From: Cavia porcellus
Taxonomy: Eukaryota; Chordata; Mammalia; Rodentia; Caviidae
Length of the DNA: 64,000 nucleotides
Assembly (NCBI RefSeq): GCF_034190915.1
Contig: NW_026947488.1
Span: 258,501-322,500 of the forward strand
Direction: 5' to 3'
Made by a program: the position numbers and the translations under genes. Positions 35,100 to 48,565 of this stretch are shown here, one piece after another (within the stretch, counting starts at the first letter, position 1; each line of letters opens with the position of its first letter). The notes below the pieces were generated by a model. It was not told the origin of the DNA. It searched no databases and saw only the letters and a list, made by a program, of their open reading frames with translations.

Positions 35100-36000
35100 C
35101 AGCAAACTCATACTAGCTACACACTAACCCTAACTATATAACTAAACCTAATCCAGTCTCTGTTCCTAACAGGAAACAAAGCTCTAACCTTACCCAGCCT
35201 TGGCCAAACCCTAATCATGAACCTATACCTAAACCTCAATTTAAACATAAGCTTTATCTTAGCCCTGACTCCAGCCATAGACAGAAGCCTAAGCCTCCTA
35301 CCCTATCCCTACCAGTGCTGTACTGACCATAATCTTATAGCTAGTACTTTATACTGCACACATCTCTGGTACTAACATAGCCCTAAATATATACAAAAAC
35401 CTCACCCTAATTATTGCTCTAACCTAAGTGTATCACTAACATATGCCCTATTCGTGACTCAAACACTAACACACTGTCACAAACACTAATACTGAATCTA
35501 ACTCTAACACTAGCAGTAACAGTAGCACTAAGACTGTGCTTAATACAAACCATCACCCTAATTTTAAACCAAATCCTCAGATTGGTACCATCTATACCCT
35601 AAGCCAATTTCTAGCCCTATGCTAGGCCTTGCCTTATCCCAAAACCTGTAATAAATCCTGGTGGAACCCTAGGCCTAAACATAGACCTTCCCTTAAATAA
35701 AGACCTATCATTAGATATAAACCGAGCTCTATCCCTTTCCCAGGTCCAATGCCTAGCCCTAACCCTAATCTGAACCCTATCTGACAAAGGAAACTTCACC
35801 CTAGACATGATCTTAAGAGGCAATCTGATACTAAATCTCAAAGCAAGCCTAACACTTATAGAAACATATCCACAAACCTAAACATAAAACTAAATTAAAG
35901 ATAAAATTTATCCTAACCATAATCCTGTAACAACCTGAGCCCAATCCTATTCATTACCTTTACCCTAACATGATGTCAGTTAGGCTGGGGATTTAGCTCA
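35100..36000 (+). repeat. Array unit lacking the module
   Basis: Between the markers at 34785 and 36365 the unit is only about 1.58 kb. Telomere-like DNA passes directly from the GGCAATCTGATAC-type segment (35820) to the AAAATTTATCCTAACC-type segment (35905), where other units insert the module. Confidence 0.7.
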
Positions 36001-36088
36001 GCAGCAGAAGCACCTGCCTTGCAAGCAGGCGGTCGTGAGTTCAATCCCTGGTACCGATAAATGAATAAGACAAAAAAAAAAGTGTCTG
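35983..36088 (+). repeat. Young ID SINE with perfect target-site duplication
   Basis: Near-intact tRNA-like body: GGCTGGGGATTTAGCTCAGC (A box), GGTCGTGAGTTCAATCCCTG (B box), TACCGATAAATG and an A-rich tail. It is flanked by an identical 16-mer AACATGATGTCAGTTA at 35967-35982 and 36089-36104, with no mismatches, so the insertion is recent relative to its host satellite. Confidence 0.95.
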
Positions 36089-37667
36089 AACATGATGTCA
36101 GTTAAAAAATTAACCATAATGCTAACTCTACCAAATAACTTCTCATAAACTTGATCTTACCTGCTTTGGAGCACTACATGGAAACATAAGACTAATGCTG
36201 AGCCAAACTCAAAATGTAACCATGTCTTTACACATAGGTCTAACAGAAACACCCAACATAACCTTTAGCCCAGGAAATTCTATGCCCAATGCACGTGCCA
36301 GTCCTTCCATAGCATCAGCACTGAAACTAAACATAATCTGACCCTAGGTGTAGGCCAAGCCCTACCCTGAGCCTTAACCCAAAGTATCATTAGCACTAAA
36401 TAAACAACAAAAAACCTCAAATTTAACCCTGTTCCCACTCCTACCCTACCCTAACCCTAACCCTACTCCTCAATCAGATGAAACCATGAGCCTAAGCCTA
36501 ACTCTCAATGACCCCTTCCCCCTCACCCTAAGACAACCCTAGCAACATACATAAATGAATCCAAAATTTCAACAAAAGCCATAGCATTAGCAGGAGCCCT
36601 ATTTCTGTCCCTAGAACAAGAGCTTCTCTATCTGCAATCCTCACACTACACCTACAAAATGTTATACTTCACACTTACCAGAAAACTAGTACTAGCTCAG
36701 CCCTAACTCTAACTATAAATCAAACCCTAACCCAAACTGTGCTGTAACTCTAAACAAGGCTCTAACACTATGCTAGCCTGGCCCAAATCCTAATCATGAG
36801 TCTAGCCATAAACCTCAATTTAAACACAAGCTTTTTTCTAGCCCAAATCCTATCCATAGACAGAACCTTAACCCTCCTGAACCTATATCAACCAGTACCA
36901 TTACCCTAATCCTGACCCTAAACTTTATCTAACCCTTACTCTATGCTGCAAACATCTCTGATTCTAGCACAGCCCTGAATCTATACATAAATCTCTCCCT
37001 CATTCTTGCCCTAAACTAAGTATATCCCTAGCCTATGACTTATTCAGCATTCAAACACTAACACACTAAAACTAACACTAACACTGACCATAACATTAAT
37101 ACTAACACTAGCACTAACATTAATGTTCATATGAACCATCACCCTAAATTTAAACCAAACCCTCAACCTGGTGCCATCTAAACACTAGGCTTTTTTCTAG
37201 CCTTACCTAGCTGTTGCCTAAACCCTAATGCTAATGGTCCTGGAACCCATAGAACTTCTCTTAAGCAAAGACATATAAGTTGCCATAAACATATCTTCAG
37301 TCCATAACCAGGTCCAGTGTCTAGCCCTAACTCTAAACTGAACCCTATCCCAAATAGGAAACTTAGTCAGAGACCAATACCTATCCACGGTCCTAAGAAG
37401 AAAGATGACTCTGAATCTTATGCTAAAACTAACACAGGTAGAACCCTAAAGATAAACCTAAACCTACACTAACTACCCCTACAGCTAATGCTAAACCTAA
37501 AAGTATTCCTAACATACACTTAACTCTGAAAGGTAACCTATCGCCCACTTACCTACTGCCATCTCATGCCAAAACTTCAGCCTGGACAAAGTCAGTCCAT
37601 GTGGAGTGCCAGTCCTAACCCTATCACTAACCCTTTACCCTAGCACTAATCCAAAATCTAACCTGAA

Positions 37668-38135
37668 AGTGAAATGTAAGCATAAACAATATGCTATGGC
37701 ATGTATCTAGAATTCTTCCATGCCAGCGTCTCATGCCAGCACTCACAATCAGCGTTTTTAGAGATGCCTGGAATATGAGCATGTGATACTAGCCTAGGTA
37801 ACTATTTCATTTAACAGAATCCTTGCAGTGACTGGATGGGTTACTGGAGACAGAACACTCTCTTGGAGTATGGGTGGCAACAATCAACATGCTTGTAGCT
37901 TGGATGCAATAAACAAGAAAATGGAGGCTCACTGCTGGAGGGGTCCGTATGCCCTGCTAAGAGCTGTTTGTCCATGGCCATGGTGTGGTCATGCTGCCTT
38001 GACTTGGAGGTGGCTGACTATATAGAACACGCCAAGAATTGTGCACCAAAATAAACCTGTCCTTCATTCAGTTGGCATTCTCTCTAAGTTGCCTTAGAAA
38101 TCACAGAAACCAACAAGGCAATGGAATCTCAGCTA
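37668..38135 (+). repeat. Array module M2
   Basis: ATATGCTATGGCATGTATCT near the start, CAGTGACTGGATGGGTTACTG in the middle, CACAGAAACCAACAAGGCA at the end. Same order as the other modules. Confidence 0.85.
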
Positions 38136-39822
38136 TTGTCCTAGCCTAACTTTAAGCACACTTCTAAATCCAATGCTGAAGCTAGTCCTAATCCTAAGCA
38201 TGGTAAACCACTAACTCTGAACCTCATCATATCCCTAATGCTAACCTTAAATATTAAACTATAACACTTACACTACATTAACCCATAAACTTTAAACACT
38301 AACCCTAACCCTAAAAGTAAGCCTAGCTAGCTCTGGTCATAAGGGTACTACACACATATTTATACTTATCCTAAAATATAACCATATTGGAACCCTAAGA
38401 CTTAGCCATATGCCCCCCGTACTCCTGCCTCCCAATTGGTCACAGACCCATCTCTACACCTGACCTGAGACCTATCCCTATATATAAAGTAAAGCATGTT
38501 CTAGCCCTAGCCCTCCTATAAATCCAACACAATCCTATTCATATCTCTAATCCTAACACAATGCCAGGTCAAAATCTTACCATACTCTGAATTCTACCCA
38601 CTTCCTGCAAATAAACCTCATCCTACCTGACAGAGAACACTGCATAAGAACATAACCTTGAGCCTAACCCAAATCTAAGCATAGCTTTATCCCTAGACCT
38701 AACAGCAACATCCAACATAACCCTAAGTCTGGGGAATTCTAGCCCCAATACATGTGCTAGTTCAAGCCACAGCATTAGTGGTGAACCTAAACATAAGCTC
38801 ACCAGAGACCTAGCCCAAGCCATACTTTGAGCCTCAGCCCAAAAGAAACACGAGCACAAAACAAACAAGGAAGAACTTCAAATCTAACCCTGTCCCTATT
38901 CCCAGCCCAACCTTAACACTAACCCTACTCCTCAATCAGGTGTAATCACAAACCTAAGCCTAACTCTCAGTGGTCTGTTCACAATCACCCTAAGACAACC
39001 CTAACACTAGCAACCTAAGCAAAATTCATAAATGAAACCGAAATTTCAACACAAGTCTAGGCCTTACTCTATACTGCAAATACCACTGATCCTACCATAG
39101 CCTTAAATATATATATATAAACCTCTCCTTCATTCTTGCCCTAACTTAAGTGGATCCCTAACCAGTGCCCTATTCATAACTCAAACACTGATGTACTCCC
39201 AGTCACACTAACAAGAACACTGACACTAACACTATCAGCACTAACACTAACATTCATACAAACGATCATTCTAACCTTAAACCAAACATTCTGCCTTGTA
39301 CCATCTAAACCCTATGCTTATTTCTGAGCTTTTGACAGGCCTCAAACTATCCCTTAAACTAATGCTAATCCTCGTGGAACCCTAGGCCTATACATAGGCC
39401 TTCCCTTAAGCAAAGACCTATCAGTAGCCATAACCCTAGCTCCAGCCTTTACGCAGGTGAAATGCCTAACCCTGATGCAAATCTGAACCTTATCTCAAAT
39501 AGGAAACTTGGTCCTGGACAAAAACCTTGCCATGGCCAGAAGAGGCAACCTGACTCTAAATCTCACCCTAAGCCTAACACTGGTAGAACCCTAACCACAA
39601 ACTTAACCTAACGTTTCAACAACACCTACAGCAAAGGTTAAAACTAAAAGTATCCCTAAGATGCACAGATCACTGAAACATACCCTATCCCTCATGAAAA
39701 CCTCTCCCTACTTCCAACCAACCCCAAAGCTACAGCCAGGCCCAACACAGGCCTTGTGTAGCCCCAGTACTAGCCCTATCACTAACCCTTTACCCTAGAA
39801 CTAATCTTAAATTTAAACTGAA

Positions 39823-40245
39823 AGTGAAATCCAAGCATGCTCAGTATGCTATGGCTTGTATCTAGATGTCTTCCAGGTCAGACTCTCATGCACACATCCA
39901 GCCTTTTTCCAGGTATCTGGATTACTGATATGTGGTACTGGCACAGGTAACCGTTTCATCTAGCAGAGTCCTGCCAGTGACGGGATAGGTTAACTGGAGG
40001 CAGAACACTCCTGGGGGGTGCTGGTGGCAACAAAAATAACCTTGTAGCTCAGATGCAACAAAAGGCAAAGGGAACCTCACTGCTGGGCCTCTGTCTGCCC
40101 TGTCAGGAGCTTTTTGTCCTAGGCCATGACACTCTATCAGGCTGCTGTGCCTTAGAGGCGATTAACTAAGGTTTTCTCCTTTCAGTTGGCATGCTGGATA
40201 AGTTCTCTCAGCAATCACAGACACCAAAAAGACAAGGGAACCTCA
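39823..40245 (+). repeat. Array module M3
   Basis: GAAATCCAAGCATGCTCAGT near the start, CCAGTGACGGGATAGGTTAACT in the middle, CAATCACAGACACCAAAAAG at the end. Confidence 0.85.
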
Positions 40246-42244
40246 GCCCTAGTCCTGGTCTGGTAATGAGTACACCCCTAAACTTAACACTGAAGCTGGT
40301 TACTAATCCTCAGCCTGGATAACCCCTAAACCCAAACCTCACACTAACCCTAATGACAACCATAAAAATTAAAACTCTAACCCTAAACCTAATCCTGACC
40401 CACCTAGCTATGGTCATAAGTCGTCTACTATTCCTTATTCCTATCTGTTTACCATTACCTAAACCAAACTGGCAGCTTAAAACTTATCCCAATGCAGCCA
40501 GTAACCCTTGTCCACACAACTGGTCCAGGGATCCATCTGTAAACCATACCTAAGACGTATCCCTAAACTTAAAAGAAAAACTTATTCTAACCCTAAACCC
40601 GCTACAACTCCGGCCCAATAGATTTCCTAGCCATAATCCTAACACAAAGCCAAGTAAAAACTTCACCATATTCTTAACTCTACCAACTCCCCACAAATAA
40701 ACTTAATCCTCCATGCCTTAGAATACTACACCAGAACATAAACCTAACCCAGACCCTAACACAAAACCTAAGAATGGCTTTACACTTAGATCTAACGGCA
40801 GACCCAACATAACACTAACTCTGGGGAATTGTAGCCATACTGCATGCACTGGTGATGGCCTTAGCTTTAGTGCTGAACCTAAACATAACCTCACCCTAGA
40901 CCTCACCCAAGCCCCACTCTGAGCCTTACCCCAATAGTAACACTAGTACTAAACAAAATTTGAAGAACCTTGAATCAAACACAGGCCATAGCCCTCACCC
41001 TATCCTAACACTAACACTAGTCCTCCATCTGGTGTAACCATGAACCTAAGTCTGACTGTCAAAGGCCGCTTCATCCCAAATTTATGACAAGGCTAGCAAC
41101 ATCCATAAACAAATCCACATTCTCACAAAAGCCCTAGCCTGACCATGAGCCATATCTCTACCTCTAGTTGAAGATCTTCTCTCACTACATGACCCACAGC
41201 CTAACTGTACAGCTATAACACTTCATACTAACCAGAAAAGTAATACTAGATCATCTTTGGCTCTACCTATAAACCTAACTCTAATAGAAACTCTACTCCT
41301 AACTCTAAACAAAGCTCTAATTCTACCATAGCCTGGCCCAAACCCAAATCATGAGCCCAGCCCTTTACTTTAACTATAACACAAGCTTTGTCCTAGCACA
41401 GACAGATCCCTAACCTTCCTAACATATCCCTACCAGTACCTGCCACCTATTCCTGACCCTAAAATGATACCTAGGCCTTACTCTACACTGCAAAATCCTC
41501 TTACCCCATCATAGCCCTAAATCTAAACATAAAGCCCTCCTTCATTTTGCCCTAACCTAAGTGGATCCCTAGCCTATTCCCTATTTGTGACACAAACACC
41601 AACACACTGCCACTCACACTAACATAACACTGATCCTAAAACTAACACTGACAGCAGAAATGCTAACACCAACACTAACACTAATGTTCATACAAATCAT
41701 CACCCTAAACTTAAACCAAGCACTCAGCCTGGTACCATGTAAACACTAGACTATTTCTAACCCCTTTTTAGGTCTCAAACCACCCTAACACTAAATCTGG
41801 GGGAACCTTAGGCCTACACATAGAACTTCCCTTAAGCAAAGACTTATAGGTAGCATAAACCTATCTCCAGTCCTTAACCAGATCCAATGTCTAGCCCAAA
41901 TGCTGATCTGTACCCTACCCCAAATAAGAAACTTGGCCCTAGACCAAAACCCAGCCATAGCACTAAGAGGCAACCTGACTAAATCCCACACTAAGCCTAA
42001 CACTGGTAGAACCCTAACCACAATCTTACAATTAAACCTACAATTACACTTACAGCTAAGGCTAAACTTAAAAGTATCACTGAGATACACAGAGCTCTGA
42101 TATGTACCCTACCACTGTGAAAAGGTCTCCCGACTGTCAACCCACCACGAACCTTCATCCAAGTCAAAATCAAGCCTTGAACAGCCACAGTACTAGCCCT
42201 GTCACTCACCCTTTACCCTAGCACTAATCCTAAATCTAAACTGA

Positions 42245-42690
42245 ATGTGAAATCCAAGCATGCTACATATGCTATGGCAGGTATCCAGAATTCCTCCACA
42301 CCAGCCTATCCTGCACACAGGCAGCTTTGTTATAGGTGGCTGGATCATGGGTGTGTGGTTCTGGCACAGGTAACCAATTCATTTACAGAGCTCTGTCAGT
42401 AATTGCATTGGTATACTGGAGGCAGAACCCTCCTCTGGGGTATCAGAGGCAACAAAAAATAGTCTTGTAACTCGGACACAATATACAGGCAAAAGGTGGT
42501 TCACTGGTGGGTTTTCCTGTCTGCCCTGCTCAGAGCAGTCAGGCTTCAACAATGGCACTGTGTCAGGTTTCTGTGCCTTGGAGGTGTCCGACTCTACAAG
42601 ATACCTCTGAGAATTGTGCAGTAATGTAAACCTTTACTCATTTAAACTGCCATGCTGAGCACTCACAGATACCAAACAGGCAAGGGAACA
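42245..42690 (+). repeat. Array module M4
   Basis: GAAATCCAAGCATGCTACAT near the start, ACTGGAGGCAGAACCCTCCT in the middle, CTCACAGATACCAAACAGGC at the end. Confidence 0.85.
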
Positions 42691-44137
42691 TCAGCACTAG
42701 TCTGAGCCCAATCTTAAGCATACCCCTAAACCTAATGCTAAAGCAATCCCTAATCCTCCTGGTGAACCCCTAAACCTGAAATTTATTCTAACAATAATGG
42801 TAACCACAAATATTAAATCCTAACCCTAACCTAAACCTAAGACCACCTACCTCTTGGTTACAAGTCTTCTAGTATCCCTTATCCCTATCTATTTACCCTT
42901 AACTAAAACTTATCCTAACCATACTTGAAGTCTAAAACAGCCCTACACTGCCAGTACCCTTATCACCGTAACTCGTCATGGACAAATCCCTGAACCTGAT
43001 CTGAGACCTATCCTTAAATTTAAAGGTAAAACATATCCAAGCCCTAACCCTGCTACAACTTCAGGCCAATCCAATTTCTAGCCCTAATCCTAACACAAAG
43101 ACAGGCCAAAACCTCACCCTTCTCTTAAATCTACAACTCCCCACAAATAAACTTAATCCTCCATGACATAAAACACTACAACAGAACATAAAACTAATCA
43201 TGACCCTAACTCAAAATCTAAGCATAGTTTTACACATAGACCTAAGAGCAATGCCCAGCATAAACCTAACTTGGCCTACTGCATGCACTGGTCCTGGGTG
43301 GAGCTTTAGTGCTAAACCTAAACACTGGATATAGCCCAAGCCCTACTCTGAGCCTTAGCCCAATAGTAACACTAGCACTAAAAACACAATAGACAAACCT
43401 TAAATCTAATCCCAGCCCAAGTCGTAGCCCTACCCTAACAATAAGCCTACTCCTCAATCTGATGTAACCATGAACCTGAGCCTAACTCTCAGGGTCACTT
43501 TCAGCCTCACCTTAAGACAACCCTAGCAACACCCTTAAACAAAATCAAAACCTCAACAAAAGCCCTCACCTTAGCATCATCACCCCAATCTTAAACCAGA
43601 CACTCAGCCTGGTACCATGTAAATTGTAGGCTATTTCTAGGCCTTGTTAGCCCTTAACTATCCTTAACCGTAACATTAATTCTGGTGGAAACTTGGGCTT
43701 AGACATAGATCTTGCCTTAAGTAAAGACCTATCCATACACATAAACCTAGCTCCAGCCCTTCCCCAGATGCAATGCCTAGCCATAATGCTAATCTGAACC
43801 CTATCCAAAATAGGTTAATGGCCATAGGCCCAAAGCTAGTCATGTCCCAAAGAGTCAACCTGATTCTAATTCTCACACTAAGTTTAACACTGGTAGAACC
43901 CTAACCACAAACCTAAACCTATATCTAAACCTATTACTATAGCTACAGCTAAGGCTAAACCTGAAAGTATCGCTAAGTTGCACAGAACTCTGAAACATAC
44001 CCTAGCCCTGATGAAAAGCTCTCCCTATAGCCAACCTACCCCAAACCTTCAGCCAGGCCCAAGGCAGACCTTTGTGTAGCCCCAGGCTTGCCCTGTAAGT
44101 AGCCCTAACCCTAGAACTACTCCTAAATCCAAACTGA

Positions 44138-44580
44138 AAATGAAATCCAAGCATGCTCAATATGCTATGGCATGTATGTAGATGTTTCCCATGCCCGCTG
44201 AACATGCAGGCAGTGGCCTTTTTACAGGTGGCTTGGAGAATGTGGTACTTCCATAGGTAACTAATTAATTTAATAGAGTCCTCCGAGTGACTGGATAGGT
44301 TTACTGGAGGCAGAATAGTATCTGGGGTATTGGTGGCAACAAGCAACAGGCTTGTAGCTCAGATGCAGTATACAGGCAAAGGGAGCCTTACTGCTGGGGC
44401 TTGCTGTCTGCCCTGCCAGGAGCTGTTTACTCTCAACTATGGTGCTCCATCTGGATACTGCACCTTGGAAGTTGCTGACTCTATAACTCCTAGAAACTGT
44501 GAGCCAAAATGAATATGCTCTTTTCAATTTACATGCTGGGAAAGTTGTTTCAGCAATCACAGTAAAAACAAGGTAAGGGA
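44138..44580 (+). repeat. Array module M5
   Basis: GAAATCCAAGCATGCTCAAT near the start, GAGTGACTGGATAGGTTTACTG in the middle, a CAATCACAGTAAAAACAAGG end. Confidence 0.85.
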
Positions 44581-45856
44581 ACCTCATCATGAGACCTGGC
44601 CTAGCACTGAGCATACCTGTAAACCCAACATTGAAGCTAGTCCTAATCCTCCAATAACCCTGAACATCATCCTAACTCTAATGCCCTAACATTATACCCT
44701 AACCCTAAACCTAAACCTAGGCCCAATAAATTCTGGTCATAAATTTTCTACTAACCCTTATCCCTATTTTCTTGTCTCCTAAACCTTGCCCTGAACTTAG
44801 TGGAAGCCTAAAGCTTTGAACTATCCAGCCAGTACCATTGTCAGCTCTATTGGTCATGGACCCATCTTTAAACCTAACCTGAGACCTATTCCTAAAATTA
44901 AAGGCAAAACTTATTCTAACCTTATCCCTGCTACAAATGCAGCCCAATCCCATTCCTAGGCCTAATCCTAACATGATGCTGGGTCAATCCATCAGCATAC
45001 ACTTAACTCTATGAATTTGTCACAAATAAACTTGATCTTACCTGCCTTGGAACACTACAAAAGAATATAAAACCAGCCCTGACCCTGACCCTAACTCAAA
45101 ACATAAGCATGGCTTTACACTTAGGCCTAGCAGCAACACGCAATATAATCCTAAGTCCACAGATTTCTAGCCTGCTGCATGAACTGGCTAGCTTTAGCAC
45201 TGAATCTAAACATAAGTTCAACCTAGGCCTAGATCAAGCCCTACTCTGAGCTTAGCCCAAAAGTGAGACTACCAATAAACAAACAATGGAAGAAGCTTAA
45301 ATCTCACACCAGTGCTGGCCTTAGCCCTACCCTAATACTAACCATACTCCTCAATATGATGTAACCATGAACCTAAGTCTAACTCTCAAAGGCCCCTTAC
45401 TCTCATCCTAACATAATTCTAGCAACATGCATAAACAACACCAAAATCTCAACATAAGATTTTGCCTTTGTGTGAACGCTGTCTGTGGCCCTAGTCAGAG
45501 ATCTTCCCTCACTGTAAGATCTGCACTCTACTCCTGCAAACTACTACACTTCATAACGAATACTAGGTCAGCTCTAGCTCTAACAATAAACCTATCCTAA
45601 TCCAAATTCTACTGCTGACTCCGAACAAAGCTCTAACCCTACCATAGCCTGGCCCAACCCCAATCGTGAAGCTAACCCTAAACTTCAACTTTAACATAAG
45701 CTTTATCCTAGCCCTTATACAAGTAACAGACATAGCACTAACCCTCCTGACCTGTCCCTACCAGTACCTGCACCCAATTCCTAAACCTAACATTACAGCT
45801 ATACCTTAACCCATGCTGCAAATATCACTGCCTCTACCATAGCCCTAAATCTATAT

Positions 45857-45926
45857 TTATTTATACATATATATGTATATACATATGTATATATATACAT
45901 ATGTATATATATACATATGTATATAA
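45857..45926. repeat. AT-rich palindromic microsatellite in one array unit
   Basis: Repeats of TATACATATGTATA, itself self-complementary, lie where the other units have only a short TCTATACATAAA or ATATATATATA. Confidence 0.9.
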
Positions 45927-46647
45927 ACCCCACTTTCATTCCTGCCTAAACCTAAGGGGATCCTACCTATGCCCTATTCATGACTCAAAAACTAACTCAT
46001 TGCCACTCATACTAACATGAACACTGACCCAAACTATAACACTAACAGTGTTAACATTAGCACTAATACTAACACTAACGCTCATAGAAATCATCAGTCT
46101 GATTGTAAACCAAAAATTCTGCCGGTGCCATCTAAACCTTAGGCCTATTTCTAGCCCTTTTCTAGCCCTCATAGTATCCCTAAGCCTAATGCTAATCCTG
46201 GAGGAATCTGAGGCCTAGACATAAACCTCCCTTATGCAAAGATCCATCAGTAGCCATAAACCTAGCTACAGCACTTACTCAGGTCCAATACCTAGCCCTA
46301 ACATTAATCTGAACCTTATCCCAAATAGGAAACTTGGTCCTAGACCAAAATCTAGTCCTGGCTTTAAAAGGCAGCCTGACTCTAAATTTCACAGTAACCC
46401 TAACACTGGTAGACCCCTAACCACAAACCTAAGCCTAAACATACATCTACATCTACAGCTAAGGCTAAACCTAAAAGTACCACTAAGATACACAGAACTC
46501 TGGAATGTACTCTACTCCTGGTGAAAACCTCTTTGAACTGCCAACCCACCACAAACCTAAAGCCAAGTCGAAGTCAGGCCTTGTGTAGCCCCAGTCCTAG
46601 CCCTATCACTAGTCCTTCACCAGGGCACCAATCCTAAATCTAAACCT

Positions 46648-47105
46648 AAAGTGAAATCCAAGCATGCACAATATGCTATGGCAATATCTAGATGTTCTCC
46701 ATGTCAGCCTCTTGTGCACACAGCTGGCCATTTTAGAGATGGCTGGAAGATAGGTATGTGGTACTGGCATACATAACTAATTCATTTAGCAGAGTCCTGC
46801 CAGTGACTGGATGTGTTTACTAGAGGCAGAACACTCCCTGGGGATATTGGTGGCAACCAGCAATACGCTTGTAGCTCAGATGCAATAAACAGGCAAAGGG
46901 AAGTTCACTACTGGGGCTCCCTATCTTCCCTGCTAGGAGTTGCTTGTCTTTGGCCGTAGTGCTCTGTCTTGCTGCCTTGCCTTGACTGTGACTGACTCTA
47001 TAGCATACCTCCAAGAACTCTGCACTAAAATAAACATTTCCTCATTTCAACTGGAATGCTGGGTAACTTGTCAGAGCAATCACAGAAACCAACAAGGTAA
47101 GGGAA
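46648..47105 (+). repeat. Array module M6
   Basis: GAAATCCAAGCATGCACAAT near the start, CCAGTGACTGGATGTGTTTACT in the middle, CACAGAAACCAACAAGGTAA at the end. Confidence 0.85.
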
Positions 47106-48565
47106 TCTTAGCAGCAGTCCTAGCCTACCTTAAGCATACCCCTAAAACAGCCATGAAGATAGTCCTAATCCTAGGCATAGTCAACTCCTAACCCTGAACC
47201 TCATCCTAACCATAATGGCAGCCATAAACACTAACCCTCAACCCTAAAACTAAGTCTAAGACCACGTAGCTCTAGTCACAAGTCTTGTCCTATAATTTAT
47301 CCCCATCTACCTTTATTCTAAATCTTATCCTGACCACACTGGGACTCTAAAACTTAGCTCTATGCTGTCAGTACTCTTGTCTGAACAGTTGGTTTAGGAC
47401 CCATCACTAAAACTGACCTGAGACTTGACTCTAAACGTGAAAGTAAAGTTCATCCTAGCCCTGAACCTGCTATAGCTGCTGCCCAATCCTGTCCTAGCCC
47501 TCATTCTAACAGGATGCAAGGTCAAATCTCACCATGCTCTTAACTCTACCTACTCCCTGTGAGTAAACTTACCCCTACCTGCCTTAGAACATAACACCAG
47601 AACACAAAAGAACTAAAACTGAATCAAAACCTAAGCATACATTTACAGGGAGACAAGTAGCAACACCCATTATAAGCCTAAGTCTAGAGAATTCTAGCCC
47701 TACTACATGCGCTAGTGCTGGGCTTAGTTTACCACTGAAATTAAATGTCACATGACCCTAGACCTAGGCCAAGCCTTATTCTGAGGTACAGCATGATAGT
47801 AACACAAGCACTACAAAAAACCAGAAAAACCTGAAATCTAACCCTGACTCTAGCTTTAACCATACCCTAACACTAACCCTACTCCTCAATCCGATGTAAC
47901 CATGAACACAACAGACCCTTCCCACTCACCCCTACCACAGCCTTTCCCAAACCCTAATCATGAGCCTAGCCCTAAACCTCAACTTTAATATAAGATTTAT
48001 CCTAGCCCTAGTACAAGGCATAGACATAACACTAGCCCTCCTGACCTATCCCTACAAGCACCTGCACCCAATTCCTGACCTATCTTATACTAGGTCTTAT
48101 TTTGTGCTGCAGACACCTCTGGCTCTAGCATAGCTTTAGATCTATACATAAAATTCTGCCACATTTTTGCCCTAATATAAGTGGATCCCTAGCCTATGGA
48201 TTATTCATGACCAAAACATCCTGCCAAGAACACTAACGCTAATGCTCACACTGAACCTAACACTAACACCAACTTTCATATGAACAGTCATCTAACTCTG
48301 AAAAAAAAGGCACTTAATAAAACATAACAATTGTTTAAAAAAAAAACTCACTCTGGTATAGCCTTTGCCCTTGCCCTAAATCTAGACCTTATCTAGCACA
48401 AGCCTCACATGTAACATCAGTTACCTTGCTGTAACCATAACCCGAACCCTAATCTAACCATAAACCTTTTGGATCAAATCCCTAAATCTAATCCTACAAC
48501 TAACACTGCCCACAACTCTGGTGGAAGCCAGGTGCTAACCCTAGGCCCAGCCTAACTGTAACCCT

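Larger units (their letters stand above)
31886..48565 (+). repeat. Higher-order tandem array of telomere-like satellite
   Basis: About 16.7 kb of CCTAA-type DNA arranged in repeated units. The marker segment resembling GAGCCTTAGCCCAATAGTAA recurs near 32345, 34785, 36365, 38825, 40915, 43345, 45245 and 47778. Spacings run from about 1.6 to 2.5 kb. A second marker (ATCCATAAA..CAAAATCTCAAC type) recurs at 32540, 34975, 36560, 39030, 41110, 43540 and 45435. Most units also hold a ~450-bp non-telomeric module. All units are head to tail. Confidence 0.9.

Noticed and set aside
35983..36060. tRNA gene prediction (A and B boxes present)
   Set aside because: The body lacks a full cloverleaf, carries an A-rich tail and has target-site duplications, so it is an ID SINE.
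31886..48565. CRISPR-like array of spaced repeats
   Set aside because: The repeats are hexamer-derived and variable in length and spacing, and the surrounding DNA is plainly mammalian.
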